From Streptomyces griseus (GTDB taxonomy: Bacteria; Bdellovibrionota; Bdellovibrionia; Bdellovibrionales; Bdellovibrionaceae), in the NCBI GenBank assembly GCA_943330705.2, contig CALQIT020000002.1, positions 48,341 through 112,340 on the forward strand: 64,000 nt of DNA. The letters are read 5' to 3'. Shown here piece after piece: positions 26,462-34,591 of this stretch. Every line of letters begins with the position of its first letter. The stretch's first letter is position 1. The translations under genes were made by a program, and so were the position numbers. The notes under the pieces were generated by a model. It had not been told where the DNA came from. It saw nothing but the letters and a program-made list of their open reading frames with translations, and did not search any database.

Positions 26462-27364
26462 TTAAACCTTCTCTATTCGATTTTGGCCCAAAAGACCGGC
26501 TGGTTTAAAAATCAAAATTAATATTAAAATTCCGAAAGCAAAAGCATCCCGATAGGTACTTGAAATGTAGGCCGAAACCATCTCTTCAGAAAATCCCATG
26601 ATAATTCCACCGATGACCGCACCACCGATACTGCCAATTCCACCTAGAACCGCAGCGATAAAGGCCTTCATGCCCCACATCGTTCCCATCAAGGGGTCGA
26701 TCTTTGGATACTGCATCCCCACAAGCACAGAACCCACCCCCGCCAAGCAGGAACCAACAACAAAGGTAAATGCAATAACTCGATCGGTATTTACACCCAT
26801 CAAGGCAGCAACCGTCATATTGGTGCTGGTCGCGCGCATGGCTTTACCCAGTTTAGTTTTGTAAATCAGGTAATGCAAAGCACCCATCATCACCAAAGTA
26901 ATCAGTAAAATGGCAACATTCAGACTTTTGATTTCTACTTCGCCAAATTTCGCAATGACTGAGTCCTCAAGTACGGTGGGAAAAGTTTTTGGATCGACAC
27001 CAAATACAACTTGCCCGGAATACTGCAAAAATAAACTCACACCAATTGCAGTAATCAAGGCGTTGATTTTAGGTGCTTTGCGAAGGGGCCGGTAGGCAAG
27101 ACGTTCTATTGTTAACGAAAGTAATGAGCAGCCGATCATCGAAGCCAACAGTAAAATAACCAAAGAGCTAATTCCCGGAGATTGATCAATATTCATCACG
27201 CGCGCAATGTAAAATGATGCATAAGCCCCCACCATAAAGACATCTGAGTGGGCAAAGTTAATCAGCTGCAAAATTCCGTAGACCATGGTGTAGCCCAGGG
27301 CAATTAAAGCATAAATACTGCCTAAGCTGACACCGTTGATAAGATGCTGGATGAAATTCTGCAC
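26462..27364 (-). CDS. livH: Branched-chain amino-acid ABC transporter permease LivH
   Basis: 300 residues, about eight helices. The N-terminal LINGVSLGSIYALIALGYTMVYG and the loop ATSTNMTVAALMGVNTDRVI are typical of LivH permeases. The start appears to be GTG at 27364, with no strong ribosome site, and lies 16 bases after livK, so it is read from the livK message. Confidence 0.95.
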   Translation of the reverse strand: MQNFIQHLINGVSLGSIYALIALGYTMVYGILQLINFAHSDVFMVGAYASFYIARVMNIDQSPGISSLVILLLASMIGCSLLSLTIERLAYRPLRKAPKINALITAIGVSLFLQYSGQVVFGVDPKTFPTVLEDSVIAKFGEVEIKSLNVAILLITLVMMGALHYLIYKTKLGKAMRATSTNMTVAALMGVNTDRVIAFTFVVGSCLAGVGSVLVGMQYPKIDPLMGTMWGMKAFIAAVLGGIGSIGGAVIGGIIMGFSEEMVSAYISSTYRDAFAFGILILILIFKPAGLLGQNRIEKV

Positions 27365-27380
27365 GCTATTTGTTCAAACT

Positions 27381-28508
27381 TTACGGATTGACGGTTGTTA
27401 CAAACTTATTGTCAACACCGCTGACTTTAACCACCACCGCACTTTTTGTGGCGTTGCGCTTGTCATTGATGGTGATCCGTCCTGTGGCACCTGGAAAATC
27501 AGTAATTTTAGCGATCTGGTCACGCAAGGCCTTTGTCGATAAGTCCGTTGTCGAATCCAGCGCTTTTAATAGAACAAGTGCGGCATCATAACCTGCCGCT
27601 GACAAACCATCTGGCGATTTATTGAATTTCTCTTTGAATTTCTTCATGAATTCAACGGCAACTGGATCCGTACTTTCGGTCGAGTAGTGATTTGAAAAGT
27701 AACTGCCATCAATCGCTGTTTTTCCAATTTCAGAAAGTTTTGGAGAATCCCAACCGTCACCACCAAGCAATACCGCTTTGATTCCCAATTCGCGAGCTTG
27801 CCGGGCAATCAAACCTGCTTGCGTATAATAGCCAGGAATAAAGATAGCGTCTGGTTTTTTTGATTTGATTTCAGTCAATTGCGCTTTGAAATCGACGTCT
27901 TGATTTTGATAACTTAGATCGGCGACAATTTCCCCGCCAAGAACTTTGAATTTTTCAGTGAAGAAGTTTGCAAGGCCAACGGAATAGTCGGAAGAGACCT
28001 CGCGAAGGATAGCGACTTTTTTTGCTTTCAGAGTCTCCATTGCAAATTTTGCCATGACCGTTCCTTGAAAGGGATCGATGAAACAAGTTCTAAAGATATA
28101 GTCCCCCTCTTCGGTGACTTTTGGATTTGTCGAGCTTGGGGAAATCATTGGAACCTTGCTTTTTTGTGCAATCGGAGCCGCCGCCAAAGAGCGAGTGCTG
28201 GCAACTTCGCCCAGAAGTGCAACGACATTTTCTTGCTCAATCAAGCGGGTGACGACAGACGCGGTGACTTCGGTCTTGCCCTCGGTGTCCATGGTTACCA
28301 GTTTTAGTTTTTTGCCTTTGATCCCGCCTTTTTTGTTGGCTTCGTCAATCGCAAGGCGAATTCCGTTGTCTGTGGACTGGCCAAAAGTTGCATCATTTCC
28401 GGTCATTGTCCCAAAGTGCCCAATCACAATTTCGTCGGTGGATTTTTTTGTACAAGCGCCCAAAATTAAAGGAAGAACAAAAACCATCGACTTAAGAACC
28501 TTACGCAT
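27381..28508 (-). CDS. livK: Branched-chain amino-acid binding lipoprotein, LivK/LivJ type
   Basis: 375 residues; type I periplasmic binding fold of the amide/branched-chain amino-acid class. The signal ends in lipobox LGAC, so the binder is tethered rather than free. GGAG sits eight bases ahead of the ATG. Family pattern: IVIGHFGTMTGNDATFGQSTDNGIRLAI, then LVTMDTEGKTE, and the ligand-contact region MISPSSTNPKVTEEGDYIFRT. It opens the livKHMGF operon. The ligand may be Leu/Ile/Val or a related amide; the sequence alone cannot settle it. Confidence 0.93.
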   Translation of the reverse strand: MRKVLKSMVFVLPLILGACTKKSTDEIVIGHFGTMTGNDATFGQSTDNGIRLAIDEANKKGGIKGKKLKLVTMDTEGKTEVTASVVTRLIEQENVVALLGEVASTRSLAAAPIAQKSKVPMISPSSTNPKVTEEGDYIFRTCFIDPFQGTVMAKFAMETLKAKKVAILREVSSDYSVGLANFFTEKFKVLGGEIVADLSYQNQDVDFKAQLTEIKSKKPDAIFIPGYYTQAGLIARQARELGIKAVLLGGDGWDSPKLSEIGKTAIDGSYFSNHYSTESTDPVAVEFMKKFKEKFNKSPDGLSAAGYDAALVLLKALDSTTDLSTKALRDQIAKITDFPGATGRITINDKRNATKSAVVVKVSGVDNKFVTTVNP

Positions 28509-28542
28509 TGAGAAACTCCTTCGGTGTTGGCTTGGTTCAAAG

Positions 28543-28569
28543 ACTATAAAAGGCTAAAAACCCAGTCAA
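28543..28569 (-). promoter_or_regulatory. Possible promoter of the liv operon
   Basis: Minus strand TTGACT (28569-28564) and TATAGT (28548-28543) lie 15 bases apart, about 35 bases ahead of livK. The boxes fit a housekeeping promoter but the spacing is short. Confidence 0.3.
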
Positions 28570-28590
28570 TAGGGTAGATTCGGAATCACA

Positions 28591-29580
28591 TTAATTTGCT
28601 AAAATATTCGCAAGCTTTAGCAAATCCCTAGGCGTTTGCTTTTCTTTGCCCGTTGCTAGCTCGATCGGAACAGCCACAATCGCACTGTTTTGCACCCCAA
28701 CCATCACGTCACACTCGCCGCGAATCAAGGTTTCAACCGCAGCGGCCCCTAGGCGGCTTGCAAGGACCCGATCCGATGCCGTTGGCGTGCCACCTCGTTG
28801 GGTATGGCCAAGAATGCAAACCTTAGCGTCCCAGCCGGTTTTTTTGCGAATTTGTTCAGCAAGATCATAGGCCCGACCAGGCTTTTGCCCTTCAGCGGCG
28901 ATCAGGATCGAGCTGAGTTTGCCGCGATTTCGTCCGGTTCTTATTTTTTCAATGGCTTGTTCGACTGTAATCGGCACATCGGGCGTGAAAATTTCTTCGG
29001 CCCCGCCGGCTAGGCCCACGTGCGAGGCAATAAAACCTGTGTTACGGCCCATGACTTCGACAATAAAAAGTCGATCGTGGCTAGCGGCTGTGTCACGAAT
29101 TCTATCAATGGCGTCCAGGGCGGTATTCACTGCCGTATCAAAACCTATGGTAAAATCTGTGCCGTAAATGTCATTATCAATAGTGCCTGGAATTCCAACA
29201 ATGGGAATCTGATGTTCTTGCCAAAGCAAATGAGCCCCGCGAAAAGAGCCATCCCCACCGATGCAAACCAAACCATCTAGCTGGGCTTTGCGCACATGTT
29301 CAGCTGCTATTTTCCGAGTTTCCGCCTTGGTGAACTCGGGACAGCGGCCCGTTTTCAGAACCGTCCCACCCCTTTGTATGATATTTGCCATAGAGCGCAA
29401 GTTCAGAGGGCCAAAGTCACCTTCGACCATGCCCACATACCCTGAAGAAATGGCGACCACTTCCAATTTTGAATGGATTGCAGAGCGAACCACCGCCCGG
29501 ATTGCCGCATTCATTCCTGGGGCGTCGCCACCGCTGGTGTAGACTCCGATGCGTTTAACGGGATGTTGAAACTTCGCCAT
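28591..29580 (-). CDS. pfkA: ATP-dependent 6-phosphofructokinase
   Basis: Phosphorylates fructose 6-phosphate to the 1,6-bisphosphate in glycolysis. 329 residues, normal for the short bacterial enzyme. The N-terminus YTSGGDAPGMNAAIRA, the GGDGSFRGA loop and PGTIDND with catalytic Asp are present. Gly after GGD, and Gly rather than Lys before TIDND, are marks of the ATP-using rather than pyrophosphate-using type. MGRNTGF and LGHTQRGG follow. GGAG nine bases ahead of the ATG marks the start. It follows the HU gene but is separated from it by a terminator. Confidence 0.97.
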   Translation of the reverse strand: MAKFQHPVKRIGVYTSGGDAPGMNAAIRAVVRSAIHSKLEVVAISSGYVGMVEGDFGPLNLRSMANIIQRGGTVLKTGRCPEFTKAETRKIAAEHVRKAQLDGLVCIGGDGSFRGAHLLWQEHQIPIVGIPGTIDNDIYGTDFTIGFDTAVNTALDAIDRIRDTAASHDRLFIVEVMGRNTGFIASHVGLAGGAEEIFTPDVPITVEQAIEKIRTGRNRGKLSSILIAAEGQKPGRAYDLAEQIRKKTGWDAKVCILGHTQRGGTPTASDRVLASRLGAAAVETLIRGECDVMVGVQNSAIVAVPIELATGKEKQTPRDLLKLANILAN

Positions 29581-29591
29581 GTCGGTTTCTC

Positions 29592-29626
29592 CAAAATAAA
29601 AAGGGCCAGCCGGAGCTGACCCTTTA
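29592..29626 (-). terminator. Intrinsic terminator after the HU-family gene
   Basis: An 11-bp stem with one mismatch and loop of four (arms 29600-29610 and 29615-29625), with AAAGGG/CCCTTT at the base. On the minus strand it is followed by a T-rich run at 29599-29590. It ends the HU message and leaves pfkA to its own signals or to read-through; the pfkA ribosome site begins only about ten bases later. Confidence 0.75.
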
Positions 29627-29649
29627 AAAGTTTTTGCTTAAAAAAGCAA

Positions 29650-29922
29650 TTACTTAACGAGAGCTTTGAATTCTGAACCAGCGCGGAATTTTGGAGCCCA
29701 TGCAGCAGGGATCTTGATCGCTTTACCAGTTTGTGGATTGCGGCCAATACGAGCTTTTCTTTTTGCTTTTGTGAAAGTGCCAAAACCAACGAGTTTTACA
29801 TCGTCGCCTTTTTTAACGGCTTTTTTCACATTGTCAAAGCAGCAGTTTAAAATGTTCTCAGCTTGAGCTTTAGAACAATTTGTTTCTGTCGCGATTCTCT
29901 CGATGAGTTGTTGTTTGTTCAT
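29650..29922 (-). CDS. HU-family DNA-binding protein
   Basis: 90 residues, standard length. Nucleoid-associated dimer that bends DNA. ATG 29922 is set by AAGGAG six bases upstream; a longer frame to 30000 is spurious. The N-terminal helices MNKQQLIERIATETNCSKAQAENIL, the VKLVGFGTF strand, and the DNA-clasping arm with the RNPQTGKAIKIPA motif (Pro at the tip) are all present. It contains two Cys in helix 2 (LNCC), unusual for HU. A specific HU versus IHF assignment favours HU. Confidence 0.95.
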   Translation of the reverse strand: MNKQQLIERIATETNCSKAQAENILNCCFDNVKKAVKKGDDVKLVGFGTFTKAKRKARIGRNPQTGKAIKIPAAWAPKFRAGSEFKALVK

Positions 29923-30085
29923 CGTGAACTCCTTTTCTGTCCGTATAATTACGGGTTGTTGTTTCGTGCTGTTAACTAGGCCTACCATGGGCCATACCAA
30001 GCAATTAGAGAACTGAAAATCTCTATCGTCAAAGGAATTTTTCGCGTTTTCCTACACCAATTCTGAATAAATCAGCAAAGCCTTG

Positions 30086-30310
30086 TCAGTTCTTGGGTTC
30101 AGGGTTTTCGGAATCATCAATAAACGCTTCGAGCTCATCGTCAGGATTCTGACTTACAGTTGGAACTTTGTAGGCTTCGCTGGCCCAATCCCCTAAATCA
30201 ATCAATTTGCAGCGCTCGGTACAAAATGGCCTAAATTTATTTTCAGGGGCAAAGAGAGCCTCTTTACCACATTGGGGACATCGGACTGTTCGCGATTGAG
30301 CACCACTCAT
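30086..30310 (-). CDS. yacG: YacG-type zinc protein (DNA gyrase inhibitor family)
   Basis: 74 residues from ATG 30310; a TTG at 30328 would add six residues. The zinc ligands are CPQCGK and FCTERC, followed by the YacG mark LIDLGDW. The E. coli protein binds gyrase B and inhibits it. The C-terminal tail is acidic ([15 protein letters not shown]), also usual in the family. No strong ribosome site is visible. Confidence 0.9.
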   Translation of the reverse strand: MSGAQSRTVRCPQCGKEALFAPENKFRPFCTERCKLIDLGDWASEAYKVPTVSQNPDDELEAFIDDSENPEPKN

Positions 30311-30432
30311 GATGGCAAGTTGAAGCAAGCATGGATTGTTGTCAAGAATCGGAACTGCGCGCGAAAGGATCCAGCAACGGAACGCCTAAAAAAACCACAA
30401 ACGGAACCGATTAACGAGTCCCTGGCTTCAAT

Positions 30433-31236
30433 TTAGAAACCGCAATCCTGAGTCTGGCAACGATTTAAGGTACCCGTGCCGACGGTCGTCGGTGTCAGCA
30501 CCCCATCTTTTTGAAACTGCAATTTAAACGGGATTGTGGCGTCCTCGATCTTACCATTATCAACAACGATCATAAGCTTTGTATTCCAAGCTAAACTCCA
30601 GTTGCCGCCAAACGAGGTCAATTGAAAGCCCTGACTGGAGTTGATCGGGTCAGCGGCCATCTGCAAAACCATTGGGTTGTAGGTGGCTTGTGCTGCCTGG
30701 GAATAGCCAATTCCAAAGAAGCTACCGAGAACATCACTAAATTTTGGCAATGAAAGATTGAAATTGAATCCAGCTGAAGACTGATCCGGGTATGAGCGAA
30801 TAATTACCTTAGCCATGTTGGCAGCTGAACCCGAAAACTCGACTCCAATGTCATGGAACCCACCATTGAGCCACTGGTCGCAATTAAAGCTTCCGATATT
30901 CGTTTGATTTGTATTGCAGACACCCATCGCGTCTTTGAGAATTGTTTTAAATGATGAGTTTAAGCTTAAGGTGGACGTCGTTGAGGTGCTGCCATATCCG
31001 TAGCCCGAAGCCCGCTGATAGTTACTCCAGGCCGTCGCCCACTGTTGATTTTGGGCATAGAAACGGTACTGAGATCCAGCAGCCATGGCCAATGGACCAA
31101 TACCAAGCGTGTTAGGGCCGATGTAAAGCGGGGGGCTTCCAGCCGGGCCATTATTATTTGATTTGGCGCAAGCGACGACCATTGATGTTGCGCCAATCGC
31201 AAACAAAGCACCAATAATTTGAGTCAGCCTTTTCAT
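30433..31236 (-). CDS. Predicted lipoprotein, function unknown
   Basis: 267 residues from ATG 31236, fixed by GGAGG upstream; a longer frame to 31305 is spurious. The signal MKRLTQIIGALFAIGATSMVVAC ends in lipobox VVAC. The mature part is rich in Ser, Asn, Gly and Gln, with a Tyr/Ser/Thr-rich stretch (GYGYGSTSTTSTLSLNSS). Two Cys near the C-terminus (CQTQDC) and two central ones (VCN, NCDQW) may pair. No family recognised. It stands alone. Confidence 0.7.
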   Translation of the reverse strand: MKRLTQIIGALFAIGATSMVVACAKSNNNGPAGSPPLYIGPNTLGIGPLAMAAGSQYRFYAQNQQWATAWSNYQRASGYGYGSTSTTSTLSLNSSFKTILKDAMGVCNTNQTNIGSFNCDQWLNGGFHDIGVEFSGSAANMAKVIIRSYPDQSSAGFNFNLSLPKFSDVLGSFFGIGYSQAAQATYNPMVLQMAADPINSSQGFQLTSFGGNWSLAWNTKLMIVVDNGKIEDATIPFKLQFQKDGVLTPTTVGTGTLNRCQTQDCGF

Positions 31237-31481
31237 AGATCCTCCAAAAAGTTTTATTCTCACGTAGATCAATAGTTCACAAGACATGCCAATTGCGAAT
31301 AGCATAAACCGGATCCAGCAACAAATAGGTAGGATTTGAGCCTGTCTAATCTTTAGACACTTGTCAGAGCGACAAAAAACGGCGTTTTTTACGGATTTTT
31401 ATCGAGACTTTTATCGAGACTTTCAATCGAGATTTTTGTCGAATAGGACAACTCGCTAAACCGTGCATTCTTAGAGCCCGT
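31237..31481. other. Intergenic region with hairpins and 12-bp repeats
   Basis: Holds a 7-bp hairpin TGTCTAA / TTAGACA at 31343-31359, an AT-only hairpin AAAAAAC / GTTTTTT at 31374-31390 next to the end of the ATPase gene, and the tandem repeat at 31399-31434. The AT hairpin could be a weak terminator for the ATPase message. Confidence 0.35.
31399..31434. repeat. Three tandem 12-bp repeats
   Basis: TTATCGAGACTT twice exactly, then a diverged third unit TCAATCGAGATT and traces of a fourth. Non-coding, 48 bases after the stop of the DUF4143 ATPase gene. Confidence 0.7.
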
Positions 31482-32678
31482 CTACTCATTGGCGTTTGCA
31501 AGCCCCTTAACCCCGAATATTTCTTTAAGGCCATCTTGCCAGGGCATGATTTTCACACCCTCCCTGATCGTGGATACTTTTGCGTTGCAAAGAATGTAAG
31601 ACGACACAGATTTTCCTAGGTCTTTTGATAAATTGGCATGTCGTCGTATTTCTGTAATATCAGGATTCTCCGTCGATTTTATTTCTATGGAGGCAAAGTG
31701 TTTTCCTTTTTTTACAATCAAATCAATTTCAGTGTCGTCGGAGGCTCTAAAATAAGAGAGCCGTGCATTGGATTCAGTCGCATCGTTGAGCCTTAGAGCT
31801 TCAACGATAACCAAGTGCTCAAAACTATTACCATATTCATAACTACTAGGGGACACTGTCTCGTCTAACATTCCGGCAGCGGCCCGACAGACGCCAAGAT
31901 CAAACCAATAAAATTTAGGGTGGGCTGCCTGCTGCTTGCGAATGGAATGATCAAATGCCGGCAGAAAAAAACCAATGAGGGTGTCTGATAAAATTTCGAA
32001 ATAACGCTGACTGGTTTTAGGATCAATTCCACACTGTCGGCCAACTTTGGAAGCATTGAGAATCTTTCCATTCGCCGCGGCAGCAACTTCAATGAACATC
32101 CGAAAGGGCTCAATATTACGCACAATCTGCTCTGCCTGAACTTCCTCTCTCAGGTAAGTGTTGACGTAGGAATTAAGAAATCGTCTTCTTTCCACAGGGT
32201 CATTGCGCAGCGAAAAGCTGGCCGGCAGACTTCCCCATAGCAAAGCATCACTGAGTTGGAAACTTGCTCCAAGCTCGGAAAAGAGAAAGGGATGAAGACG
32301 AAATTCTGAGGCTCGTCCTGCCAGAAGATTGGCCGAGCCTTTTCGAAGTTTTCGTGCGCTGGATCCCGTAAGAGCAAAACGAATACCGAACTCTTCAATG
32401 CCTCGATGAACGCTATCAAGAATTTTTGGGATCCGCTGAACCTCATCAATAAGAATCCATTTTGAATCACGTACTTTTTTGGGCAGCGCCTGCCAGTCTT
32501 CCAGAATACGCTCTGGGCGGGTTGCAAGCCTGCGTTCAGTTTCAGAATCCAAAAGACTAATTGAGTAAGCCGCCACATTCTCAAAATGAGACTTAAGCAG
32601 GGTTGACTTGCCAACTCCACGAGGACCAAATAAGAAAAAGCTACGTGTTTTCGATAAGTTGAGAATCCTAGGAATCAT
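31482..32678 (-). CDS. AAA-type ATPase with DUF4143 domain
   Basis: 398 residues. The N-terminal AAA_14 ATPase has Walker A GPRGVGKST and Walker B WILIDEVQRIP, followed by a sensor-like LTGSSARKL. The C-terminal DUF4143 region includes FYWFDLGVCRAA and the nuclease-like ASDDTEIDLIVKKG with FASIEIKST, the pattern of a PD-(D/E)xK core. The family is common, sporadic and of unknown function; members are often found near mobile or defence genes. AGGA lies just ahead of the ATG. No partner gene is adjacent. Confidence 0.88.
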   Translation of the reverse strand: MIPRILNLSKTRSFFLFGPRGVGKSTLLKSHFENVAAYSISLLDSETERRLATRPERILEDWQALPKKVRDSKWILIDEVQRIPKILDSVHRGIEEFGIRFALTGSSARKLRKGSANLLAGRASEFRLHPFLFSELGASFQLSDALLWGSLPASFSLRNDPVERRRFLNSYVNTYLREEVQAEQIVRNIEPFRMFIEVAAAANGKILNASKVGRQCGIDPKTSQRYFEILSDTLIGFFLPAFDHSIRKQQAAHPKFYWFDLGVCRAAAGMLDETVSPSSYEYGNSFEHLVIVEALRLNDATESNARLSYFRASDDTEIDLIVKKGKHFASIEIKSTENPDITEIRRHANLSKDLGKSVSSYILCNAKVSTIREGVKIMPWQDGLKEIFGVKGLANANE

Positions 32679-32810
32679 ATTCCTAAATTATCCCCTTATT
32701 TTGGCACAAAGTCTATGGCTAAGAAATCGAAAAAGTATTTTCAACGACCTTGGCAAAACCCTGGAGGCCCGCCCCGCTGAAAAATGATTTAGCCGCAAGG
32801 TCCCCGCGGT

Positions 32811-34061
32811 TTAAGGATTCTTCTTGCCAACAAGAGTAGCAATGACAAGGTCCCCAGTGACGTTAACCGTCGTCCTGCACATATCTAAAAAGCGATCAAC
32901 GCCAAGAACGATGCCGATTCCCTCTGCAGGAATACCAACCTGTTGCAGGAGAATCATAATTAAAGGCAAAGAACCGCCAGGAACGCCTGCTGTGCCAATG
33001 CCAGCCATTACGGACAATAGGACCACTTGCATTTGCTGCGCTAACGACAAATCAACATGATAAACCTGAGCCAGAAATAGAACTGTTATGCCTTCAAACA
33101 ATGCGGTCCCATTTTGGTTTGCGGTAGAACCCACCGTCAGCACAAAACGCGACGAGGCTCTTGGCAAGCCAAGCTCTTTTTCTGCAACGGCTAACGACTT
33201 AGGTAAAGTCGCATTTGATGAGGCCGTGGCAAAGGCATAGAGCATGACATCTTTTATGCTTAAAAAGAACTGCAGCGGAGATCTTTTTGCGATCCCCTTT
33301 AGCATCAGCGAGTAAACAACAAACTGCTGAATGGCAAGGCCGATGACCACCGCCAAAACATAAAATAACAGCGAAGAAAATAGTTGATAACCAAATTTAA
33401 TTGTTGAGTTAAAGACCAATGCAAAGACCGCAAAGGGTGCAAGCTTCATTGCAAATTCAACAATTTTCATACAGGCATTGAAGACTTCTGTGCACGCCGC
33501 AATGACAATGGATTCCTTGCGCTTGTCGTGAGCCGAAGCAAATACCAAACCCACACCAAATAGCAAAGCGAAAACCATCAGGGATACCATCTCGCCGTCC
33601 AAGGCTTTTACGGCAGCCTCTAAGGGATTTTTCGGTACTAGATCCACCAACGTGGCTGAAAACGATTTTCCCAAAGCCGCATTGTTTTTGATTTTATCAA
33701 GCGGAGCTGAATCTGCAGAAAGTCCTGGCAAAACCATGCCAACACCGGGCTTCAACACATTGACTAGAGTGACCCCAATGAGAACAGAAGCCAAACTAGT
33801 AACTGCAGTGTAGAAGAATGTTTTAGAGGCTACTTTACCCAGGCCTTGTCCTTCACCAAGCTCATACACCCCCATGATCAGGGCCGAGACCACCATCGGA
33901 ACGACAACCATGAAAATCAAACGCAGAAAAATCTGGCCAACGGGCGAAAAAACATGGGTGCTTAGGGCATAGACCCAGTCTTGATCCGCAATCGGATGCA
34001 AAAGTAAGCCTAAACCGGCACCTGAGATCAAAGCGATAAGTAATTTTGTGTGTGCTTTCAT
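32811..34061 (-). CDS. Dicarboxylate/amino-acid:cation symporter (SDF family)
   Basis: 416 residues from ATG 34061; the longer frame to 34118 adds an unlikely hydrophilic leader. Uses a Na+ or H+ gradient to import acidic amino acids or C4-dicarboxylates. About eight helices and two re-entrant hairpins: the first with TASSNATLP, the second near GIGTAGVPGGSLPL. The substrate helix DMCRTTVNVTGD keeps the Asp, Arg and Asn that bind the side-chain carboxylate in glutamate relatives. The NMDGT cation motif reads NQNGT, lacking its Asp. No clear ribosome site. Confidence 0.92.
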   Translation of the reverse strand: MKAHTKLLIALISGAGLGLLLHPIADQDWVYALSTHVFSPVGQIFLRLIFMVVVPMVVSALIMGVYELGEGQGLGKVASKTFFYTAVTSLASVLIGVTLVNVLKPGVGMVLPGLSADSAPLDKIKNNAALGKSFSATLVDLVPKNPLEAAVKALDGEMVSLMVFALLFGVGLVFASAHDKRKESIVIAACTEVFNACMKIVEFAMKLAPFAVFALVFNSTIKFGYQLFSSLLFYVLAVVIGLAIQQFVVYSLMLKGIAKRSPLQFFLSIKDVMLYAFATASSNATLPKSLAVAEKELGLPRASSRFVLTVGSTANQNGTALFEGITVLFLAQVYHVDLSLAQQMQVVLLSVMAGIGTAGVPGGSLPLIMILLQQVGIPAEGIGIVLGVDRFLDMCRTTVNVTGDLVIATLVGKKNP

Positions 34062-34138
34062 ATGACTATTGTAGCTGGGGGATTTTGCCGATGCCAATCT
34101 TCTTTTTTCACAAACCAAATTGCAATTTGTCTGTTGGA

Positions 34139-34513
34139 CTAGCCTTCAAGCTTCATCAGCTGAAATTCAATTCTAGCGCTAAGGGCGACTAGTCTTTTGT
34201 AGTATTCGCTAGGAAATCCCGGTTTATTCTGAGCATATTCACATAAATAGATCGTGCAAGTTTCACGGTGCTCGGGCGGAACCACACAACCCTGCGGACC
34301 AATAAAGCGAAGCTGATGCTGGCCTTTCGGAAAACCCAGCCCCAGCTTGCTGGCGCAAAGCTCAACGTGAGCGCAAATTCGGTCTGTGCATTTGCAGCCA
34401 GTCACCGCGCAGAGTTCACACTTATCACGCGTGAATTTATAGATCCACCCATAGACCTTTTTCTTGCGTCCCAATAAATGCAAAAATCGTGGATTTAAAA
34501 TATTCAAAGACAT
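34139..34513 (-). CDS. Cys-rich cytoplasmic protein, function unknown
   Basis: 124 residues from ATG 34513 (AGG six bases upstream); a GTG at 34567 would add 18 residues. Nine Cys occur in two clusters: KCELCAVTGCKCTDRIC with a further ELC, and GCVVPPEHRETCTIYLC. The spacing suggests a metal or iron-sulfur site, loosely like YkgJ-type cysteine-cluster proteins, though I cannot confirm that family. No signal peptide. It lies between the symporter and the acylase, 25 bases after the latter's stop, and may share its transcript. Confidence 0.65.
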   Translation of the reverse strand: MSLNILNPRFLHLLGRKKKVYGWIYKFTRDKCELCAVTGCKCTDRICAHVELCASKLGLGFPKGQHQLRFIGPQGCVVPPEHRETCTIYLCEYAQNKPGFPSEYYKRLVALSARIEFQLMKLEG

Positions 34514-34591
34514 CCGGAACCTATAGCAGCTTTGCTTCTCATTAGACAAGGACACTTCGTTAGACACCTAGATTACTACTTAGCTGGACCC

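Noticed and set aside
31374..31390. AAAAAAC / GTTTTTT hairpin as a strong terminator
   Set aside because: The stem has almost no GC pairs, so it would be weak; noted only as part of the intergenic region.
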